Assembly: GCF_016917755.1 (NCBI RefSeq) | Contig: NZ_CP070326.1 | Coordinates: 5,890,001 to 5,954,000, forward strand | Length of the DNA stretch: 64,000 nucleotides | Direction: 5' to 3' | Source: Streptomyces noursei | Lineage (GTDB): Bacteria; Actinomycetota; Actinomycetes; Streptomycetales; Streptomycetaceae | Shown: piece after piece, positions 59,169-64,000 of the stretch | Numbering within the stretch: position 1 is the first letter of the stretch | How the letters are laid out: each line of letters begins with the position of its first letter | Position numbers and translations under genes: made by a program | Notes under the pieces: generated by a model | Database searches by the model: none | Told to the model about the DNA's origin: nothing | Seen by the model: only the letters and a program-made list of their open reading frames with translations

Positions 59169-59951
59169 TTACTTGGGGACCTGCACGACCACGGTGCCGA
59201 CGATCTTGTCCGCGAACGTCTGGTTCTTCTCGTCCCACAGCGGCCACAGCCAGCCGATGCCGCACAGCAGACCGTTGAGGTAGCGGCAGATGTAGCGCAC
59301 GAAGGTCATGCCGAAGCCCATGGGCTGGCCGGTGGTCTCCTTGATGACCTTGATGCCCAGGGCCTTCTTGCCCGGGGTCTGGCCGGTGCCGCCTTCCTTG
59401 GCGATGAGGAAGAACATCCCGCCCACCGCGATCAGCCACGCGAGGGCCATCACGATGATGGCGCCGACCGGCGTGCTGCTTGACACGGCGCTGTTGGCCG
59501 CGTTCTGGATGCAGGTGTAGTCGCCCGTCGGGCAGTGGGAGTAGTCCGGGGTGACCGAGGAGACCGAGCTGGCCGCCATGACGCCGCCGATGATGTACAG
59601 GATGATCGGCACGGCGCCGATCATGAGGCCGTCGAGCAGCAGGGCGCCCACCCGCGCACCCCAGCTCGCGTAACCCATCGGCATCCCCGGCATCCCCATC
59701 CCCGGCATGCCCGGCTGGCCGTACGGGGCCGCCGGCTGCTGCGGGTAGCCGCCGTAGCCGGGCTGTCCCTGCGGCGGGACCTGGCCCTGCTGCGGGTAGC
59801 CGTACGGCTGCTGGGGCTGCTGCGGGGCGCCCTGCGGGTAGCCGTAGCCCGGCTGACCGCCCTGCGGCGGGACCGGCGGCTGCTGGCCGTACGGGCCCTG
59901 GGGGGCCTGCGGCTGCTGGCCGTACGGGTTGTTCGGGTCACCGAAGCTCAT
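59169..59951 (-). CDS. RDD family membrane protein
   Basis: 260 aa. A Pro/Gln/Gly/Tyr-rich cytoplasmic N-terminus (about 1-95) precedes an RDD domain: the R-D pair in SWGARVGALLLDGL, then GQTPGKKALGIKVI. Three transmembrane segments. ATG 59951 has ggagg 12-13 bases upstream. The function of the RDD family is unclear (transport or envelope). Divergent from folD. Confidence 0.85.
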   Translation of the reverse strand: MSFGDPNNPYGQQPQAPQGPYGQQPPVPPQGGQPGYGYPQGAPQQPQQPYGYPQQGQVPPQGQPGYGGYPQQPAAPYGQPGMPGMGMPGMPMGYASWGARVGALLLDGLMIGAVPIILYIIGGVMAASSVSSVTPDYSHCPTGDYTCIQNAANSAVSSSTPVGAIIVMALAWLIAVGGMFFLIAKEGGTGQTPGKKALGIKVIKETTGQPMGFGMTFVRYICRYLNGLLCGIGWLWPLWDEKNQTFADKIVGTVVVQVPK

Positions 59952-60198
59952 GGTGCTGCTTTCCTCCGTTGGTGTCAGTGGGGGACGACGCGGCGTGACT
60001 CGGAGGAAAAAACAGGTTGTTTCATGGCCCGCCCCCGACGATGCCTGCGGCACTGCGGCGTCAATCCTTCTAGGTGAGGATTCCCTCTGTCCAGTCAAGG
60101 GGGTCAGCCTTTGTCCAACCGCAATGATCATTTCAGGACAACTGCCGTTCGCGCGCCCTGATTGGAACCCGGGAGCCTCCATCCGGGAAGATGGGGGT

Positions 60199-61056
60199 AT
60201 GACTGCCCAGATTCTGGATGGCAAGGCCACCGCCGCCGCGATCAAGTCCGAGCTCACCGCCCGCGTCGAGGCGCTGAAGGCCAAGGGTGTCACCCCCGGC
60301 CTGGGCACCCTGCTGGTCGGCGACGACCCGGGCAGCCGCTGGTACGTCAACGGCAAGCACCGGGACTGCGCCCAGGTGGGCATCGCGTCCATCCAGCGCG
60401 AACTGCCGGAGACCGCCACCCAGGAGGAGATCGAGGCCGTCGTCCGGGAGCTCAACGAGAACCCGGACTGCACCGGCTACATCGTCCAACTCCCGCTCCC
60501 CAAGGGCATCGACGCCAACCGCGTGCTGGAGCTGATGGATCCGGCCAAGGACGCCGACGGGCTGCACCCGATGAGCCTGGGCCGCCTGGTCCTCGGCATC
60601 GAGGGCCCGCTGCCGTGCACCCCGTACGGCATCGTCCAGCTGCTGCGGCGGCACGACGTCGAGATCAAGGGCGCGCACGTGGTCGTCGTCGGCCGGGGCA
60701 TCACCATCGGCCGGCCGATGCCGCTCGTGCTGACCCGCAAGTCCGAGAACGCCACGGTCACCCAGTGCCACACCGGCACCCACGACCTGTCCGCGCACCT
60801 GAAGCAGGCCGACATCATCGTCGCCGCGGCCGGTGTGCCGCACATCATCAAGCCCGAGGACATCAAGCCCGGCGCGGCCGTGCTGGACGTCGGCGTCAGC
60901 CGGGACGAGAACGGCAAGATCGTCGGCGATGTGCACCCCGGCGTCGCCGAGGTGGCCGGCTGGGTCGCCCCCAACCCGGGCGGCGTCGGCCCGATGACCC
61001 GCGCCCAGCTGCTGGTCAACGTCGTCGAGGCGGCGGAGCGCGCGGCCCAGGGCTAG
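60199..61056 (+). CDS. folD: methylenetetrahydrofolate dehydrogenase / cyclohydrolase
   Basis: 285 aa, interconverts methylene-, methenyl- and formyl-THF with NADP, feeding purN and purH. Motifs: SRWYVNGKHRDC with the catalytic lysine region (about 48-59), QLPLPKG, KDADGLHP, and the NADP loop VVVGRGITIGRP. ATG 60199; an upstream in-frame ATG at 59929 adds unrelated sequence. Length is normal. Confidence 0.97.
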   Translation: MTAQILDGKATAAAIKSELTARVEALKAKGVTPGLGTLLVGDDPGSRWYVNGKHRDCAQVGIASIQRELPETATQEEIEAVVRELNENPDCTGYIVQLPLPKGIDANRVLELMDPAKDADGLHPMSLGRLVLGIEGPLPCTPYGIVQLLRRHDVEIKGAHVVVVGRGITIGRPMPLVLTRKSENATVTQCHTGTHDLSAHLKQADIIVAAAGVPHIIKPEDIKPGAAVLDVGVSRDENGKIVGDVHPGVAEVAGWVAPNPGGVGPMTRAQLLVNVVEAAERAAQG

Positions 61057-61208
61057 CCCCTGTCCGGCGGGCAAGGGCCCGACCGGCCCGGACGTGCGAG
61101 CCTGGAGGGGGCCGCGGTCCGCCGTCCCGCACGCTCGATCGATCGATCCTCGACCCATCCTCGACACCGACCTGGACACCGGACACCGGAAGGGGCTGAC
61201 CGCCACAC

Positions 61209-61637
61209 ATGGCTGCCGAAGCGCACTCGGAGGGTGCGTCCGAGCCGCAGCGCACCTCGCGCCGCTTTCCGCAGCTGACCCGCGACACCGCCCGCCCCGA
61301 AGGCGGCGGCCGGGCTGCTTCGGGCGACTATCCGGCGCCGGCCCGACAGTGGCCGCTGCTCGCCGTACTGGGCGGGGTCGGCCTCGGGCTGCTGCTGGTC
61401 GCGCTGGACGCCTTCCGGATCGGCTCGATCGTGATCGGGCTGTCCCTGCTGGGCGGCGCGGTGCTGCGGTGGGCGCTGCCGTCGGTGGGGATGCTGGCCG
61501 TCCGCTCCCGCTTCACCGACCTGATCACCTACGGCGGACTGGGCTTCGTGATCGTGATCCTGGCCATGATGGTGCAGCCCAAGCCGTGGATCCACATCCC
61601 GTTCCTGGACGACATCGTCCACTTCACGGTCCGTTAG
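61209..61637 (+). CDS. DUF3017 membrane protein
   Basis: 142 aa, about three transmembrane segments after a charged N-terminus (LLAVLGGVGLGLLLVALDAF, SIVIGLSLLGGAVLRW, YGGLGFVIVILAMMV). DUF3017 is an actinobacterial family usually next to folD. The TAG stop at 61635-61637 is the first three bases of the MITE-like element that begins here, so the native C-terminus may have been altered. Confidence 0.88.
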   Translation: MAAEAHSEGASEPQRTSRRFPQLTRDTARPEGGGRAASGDYPAPARQWPLLAVLGGVGLGLLLVALDAFRIGSIVIGLSLLGGAVLRWALPSVGMLAVRSRFTDLITYGGLGFVIVILAMMVQPKPWIHIPFLDDIVHFTVR

Positions 61638-61830
61638 GGCGCTTCTGACGGATCTCCGCGGCGTCGCGGCGTCTGGCACGCACTCCCCCACGCCTAAAGG
61701 GCGCGGGGGACCCCCATGCGGCGTTGCCGGGATGTCCCCATAGCTCCGCTATGAAGACATCCCGGCGCCTTGCGATCGCACGCACCAGGCGCCGCTCCTT
61801 CTTCCACGGAGATCCGTCAGAAGCGCCCTA
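61635..61830. mobile_element. MITE-like element, 196 bp, 24-bp terminal inverted repeats
   Basis: Ends TAGGGCGCTTCTGACGGATC (plus TCCG) at 61635-61658 and its exact reverse complement at 61807-61830. Both ends carry TA, suggesting TA-target insertion as in IS630/mariner-type elements. Inside: a palindromic repeat of the dispersed family (61683-61716) and a hairpin around 61726-61768 (GCCGGGATGTC / GACATCCCGGC). No coding capacity. Confidence 0.8.
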
Positions 61831-61992
61831 GGGCCGGGCCGATGGGTCGGGGCCGGACAGGCCCCGGGACCGGTCCGGAAGCGTCCCACGGCGCTGCGGC
61901 ACACCTCGTGCCGTAGCGCCGCGCGCTTGTGTGACGCGGGTAACTTGGCGACGTCCGGGGGGTGCCCCAACCGCGAGAGGGACGTCCATCTC
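61638..61992. other. 355-bp intergenic region between DUF3017 and icd
   Basis: The first 193 bases are the rest of the MITE-like element (to 61830). The remainder (61831-61992) is spacer with the icd ribosome site (gagagggac) and no further ORF. The icd promoter must lie in or just after the element. Confidence 0.6.
61683..61716. repeat. palindromic GC repeat inside the MITE
   Basis: ctcccccacgcctaaaggg, then cgcgggggacccccat. It is the same family as the in-frame copies in the eCIS genes, here in noncoding DNA. Confidence 0.6.
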
Positions 61993-63213
61993 ATGGCCAA
62001 GATCAAGGTTGCCAACCCCGTCGTCGAGATCGATGGCGACGAGATGACCCGCATCATCTGGTCGTCCATCAGGGACCGGCTGATCCTCCCGTACCTCGAC
62101 ATCGAGCTGAAGTACTTCGACCTCGGCATCGAGCACCGGGACGCCACCAGCGACCAGGTGACCGTCGATGCCGCGCACGCCATCCAGCGGTACGGAGTCG
62201 GGGTGAAGTGCGCGACGATCACCCCGGACGAGGCCCGGGTCGAGGAGTTCAACCTCAAGGCGATGTACCGCTCGCCGAACGGCACCATCCGCAACATCCT
62301 CGGCGGCGTGATCTTCCGCGAGCCCGTCATCATGGAGAACGTGCCCCGGCTGGTGCCCGGCTGGACCCGGCCCATCGTCGTCGGCCGCCACGCCTTCGGC
62401 GACCAGTACCGCGCCACCGACCTGAAGGTCCCCGGCCCCGGCACGCTCACCCTGACCTTCGCCCCGGCGGACGGCGGCGAGCCGACCGAGCTGGAGGTGC
62501 ACGAATTCCCGGGCGCCGGCGTGGCCCTGGCGATGTACAACCACGACGACTCGATCCGCGACTTCGCCCGGGCGTCGTTCCGCTACGGACTGGACCGCAA
62601 CTATCCGGTCTACCTGTCCACGAAGAACACGATCCTGAAGAAGTACGACGGCCGCTTCAAGGACCTCTTCCAGGAGGTCTTCGACAGCGAGTTCCGGACC
62701 GACTTCGAGGCCCGCGGCCTGACGTACGAACACCGGCTGATCGACGACATGGTGGCCGCCGCCCTGAAGTCGTCCGGCGGCTACGTCTGGGCCTGCAAGA
62801 ACTACGACGGCGACGTCCAGTCCGACATCGTCGCCCAGGGCTTCGGCTCGCTCGGCCTGATGACGTCGGTGCTGATGACGCCCGACGGCCGGACCATCGA
62901 GGCCGAGGCGGCGCACGGCACCGTCACCCGCCACTACCGCCAGCACCAGCAGGGCAAGGCCACCTCCACCAACCCCGTCGCCTCGGTCTTCGCCTGGACC
63001 CGCGGCCTGGCGCACCGCGGCAAGCTCGACGACACCCCGGAGGTGACCCGCTTCGCGCAGACCCTGGAGCGGGTCTGCGTGGAGACCGTCGAGGGCGGCC
63101 AGATGACCAAGGACCTGGCCCTGCTCATCGGCCCCGCCCAGCCCTGGCTCACCACCGACCAGTTCCTGGAGGCCCTGGACGCCGCCCTCCAGAAGGCGAT
63201 GGCGCCGGCCTGA
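61993..63213 (+). CDS. icd: NADP-dependent isocitrate dehydrogenase, homodimeric (type II)
   Basis: 406 aa, TCA-cycle isocitrate to 2-oxoglutarate. The opening KIKVANPVVEIDGDEMTRII, the substrate loop SPNGTIRNIL (about 95-104), NYDGDVQSDI and EAAHGTVTRHY place it in the eukaryote-like dimeric NADP-IDH group. Many actinobacteria instead have an unrelated monomeric IDH of about 740 residues; whether one exists elsewhere in this genome is not visible. ATG 61993 follows gagagggac. Confidence 0.95.
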   Translation: MAKIKVANPVVEIDGDEMTRIIWSSIRDRLILPYLDIELKYFDLGIEHRDATSDQVTVDAAHAIQRYGVGVKCATITPDEARVEEFNLKAMYRSPNGTIRNILGGVIFREPVIMENVPRLVPGWTRPIVVGRHAFGDQYRATDLKVPGPGTLTLTFAPADGGEPTELEVHEFPGAGVALAMYNHDDSIRDFARASFRYGLDRNYPVYLSTKNTILKKYDGRFKDLFQEVFDSEFRTDFEARGLTYEHRLIDDMVAAALKSSGGYVWACKNYDGDVQSDIVAQGFGSLGLMTSVLMTPDGRTIEAEAAHGTVTRHYRQHQQGKATSTNPVASVFAWTRGLAHRGKLDDTPEVTRFAQTLERVCVETVEGGQMTKDLALLIGPAQPWLTTDQFLEALDAALQKAMAPA

Positions 63214-63346
63214 GTCCGCGCCGGCGCCGGCCGCCGTGCCTGGCCGGGATTCGCCCTCCCCAAAGAGCTGCCGAGGGAAAGGGGGGATTGCCCTCCCGGA
63301 TCCCGGGAATGCGCACCACAACCCCCCACGGGTGTGGCACAACCGC

Positions 63347-63384
63347 CGGCCGCCCGCGCTCCCCCTCCCACGAGCGGGCGGCCG
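63347..63384 (+). terminator. probable icd terminator
   Basis: Arms CGGCCGCCCGC (63347-63357) and GCGGGCGGCCG (63374-63384), 11-bp perfect stem with a 16-nt loop, 134 bases after the icd stop. Confidence 0.5.
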
Positions 63385-63530
63385 TCGCCCCTCCCTGATC
63401 GGGCCGCTCCGCCGGCCGTCCGCGCGGCGGTCGCCGAGGTGGTCCGGTCGGGGTCGGCGTGACGGCCGGTGAGGTGTCCCACACCGGCCCGTCACTTGCG
63501 CCGGGCGGGGGTCCGATAGCCTGACGGCCG

Positions 63531-63552
63531 GGTCTCTCGATACCAAGAGACC
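63531..63552. promoter_or_regulatory. inverted repeat in the mdh leader
   Basis: GGTCTCT (63531-63537) and AGAGACC (63546-63552), about 80 bp upstream of mdh. A preceding tagcct (63517-63522) could be a -10 box, placing the repeat near the transcription start, so this is a plausible operator. Confidence 0.4.
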
Positions 63553-63632
63553 TTGATAGATGGGCAGGGACACCCACCGCCACCCAAGGTGGTCCAGGGG
63601 CTTGCCCCCGGAATACCGCGCAGGAGATCGCC

Positions 63633-64000
63633 ATGACCCGCACTCCCGTCAACGTCACCGTGACCGGCGCCGCCGGCCAGATCGGTTACGCCCTTCTCTT
63701 CCGCATCGCCTCCGGCCATCTGCTCGGCGCGGACGTGCCGGTCAAGCTGCGCCTGCTGGAGATCCCGCAGGGTCTCAAGGCCGCCGAGGGCACCGCGATG
63801 GAGCTGGACGACTGCGCCTTCCCGCTGCTCCAGGGCATCGAGATCACCGACGACCCGAACGTGGCCTTCGACGGCGCCAACGTCGCGCTGCTGGTCGGCG
63901 CCCGCCCCCGCACCAAGGGCATGGAGCGCGGCGACCTGCTGGAGGCCAACGGCGGCATCTTCAAGCCGCAGGGCAAGGCCATCAACGACCACGCCGCGGA
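63633..64000 (+). CDS. mdh: malate dehydrogenase (3' end outside window)
   Basis: The first 122 residues of NAD-dependent malate dehydrogenase: the dinucleotide loop TVTGAAGQIGYALLFRIASG (about 9-28) and VALLVGARPRTKGMER (about 88-103, carrying substrate-loop arginines) are typical of the cytosolic-like MDH of Streptomyces. ATG 63633 has aggag six bases upstream. The reading frame runs off the right edge. Confidence 0.97.
   Translation, partial: MTRTPVNVTVTGAAGQIGYALLFRIASGHLLGADVPVKLRLLEIPQGLKAAEGTAMELDDCAFPLLQGIEITDDPNVAFDGANVALLVGARPRTKGMERGDLLEANGGIFKPQGKAINDHAA

Larger units (their letters stand above)
63214..63632. other. 419-bp intergenic region between icd and mdh
   Basis: Holds the probable icd terminator (63347-63384), an inverted repeat (63531-63552) and a ribosome site for mdh (aggag at 63622). 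No ORF recognised. Confidence 0.6.

Noticed and set aside
1..64000. tRNA, rRNA or CRISPR loci
   Set aside because: No cloverleaf-type GGTTCGAATCC arm with partner stems, no rRNA segments and no regular direct-repeat array were seen on either strand.

Overview
The window is a very high-GC actinobacterial chromosome segment and is almost certainly from a Streptomyces. The codon usage is strongly GC-biased. The gene order pcrA / M23 peptidase / lipase / icmB ... sucC-sucD ... purN-purH ... folD / DUF3017 ... mdh matches, from memory, the SCO4797-SCO4827 neighbourhood of S. coelicolor. The window starts inside pcrA and ends inside mdh, so both terminal genes are partial.

Left part (1-17 kb). The 3' part of the PcrA/UvrD helicase gene is followed by a convergent M23 peptidase with a long Tyr/Gly/Asp-Thr repeat region, a lipase, and icmB (B12 subunit of isobutyryl-CoA mutase). 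Next comes a conserved five-gene module in two divergent operons: DUF5691 + SWIM zinc-finger protein on the minus strand, and MoxR-like AAA ATPase + DUF5682 + VWA protein on the plus strand. Their shared intergenic region carries two back-to-back TTGTCAGTG-N8-TAnnnT-type promoters, the DNA-damage (PafBC / RecA-NDp) type. Two secreted low-complexity proteins and a secreted class C serine hydrolase follow.

Centre (18.4-49.1 kb). A 20-gene, entirely minus-strand, tightly overlapped cluster encodes an extracellular contractile injection system (eCIS; Afp/PVC-like phage-tail relative). In transcription order it holds: sheath, tube, baseplate-chaperone-like protein, proline-rich protein, DUF4255 terminator, AAA+ ATPase, small protein, a 2270-aa eCIS-core (DUF4157) giant with a C-terminal HNH-like toxin, SUKH-4 immunity protein, tube adaptor, LysM protein, gpD, gpV spike, PAAR-like tip, gp25, two paralogous baseplate-J proteins, tail protein I, DUF6519 protein and an amidase. 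It lies beside sucC inside otherwise conserved chromosomal surroundings. The toxin end and immunity gene are visibly AT-richer than everything around them. No separate tape-measure or fibre gene is evident.

Right part (49.9-64 kb). Core metabolism: sucC-sucD, a divergent sigma-like membrane protein / DUF6350 pair, a membrane protein, purN-purH, two small membrane proteins (one RDD family), folD, DUF3017, a homodimeric-type NADP isocitrate dehydrogenase and mdh. A 196-bp MITE-like element with 24-bp inverted ends sits exactly at the end of the DUF3017 gene and provides its stop codon. Three TCA-cycle loci (sucCD, icd, mdh) lie within about 14 kb.

A family of ~35-40 bp palindromic G/C-rich repeats recurs through the window. 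Several copies lie in frame inside genes, including the same loop of both baseplate-J paralogues.
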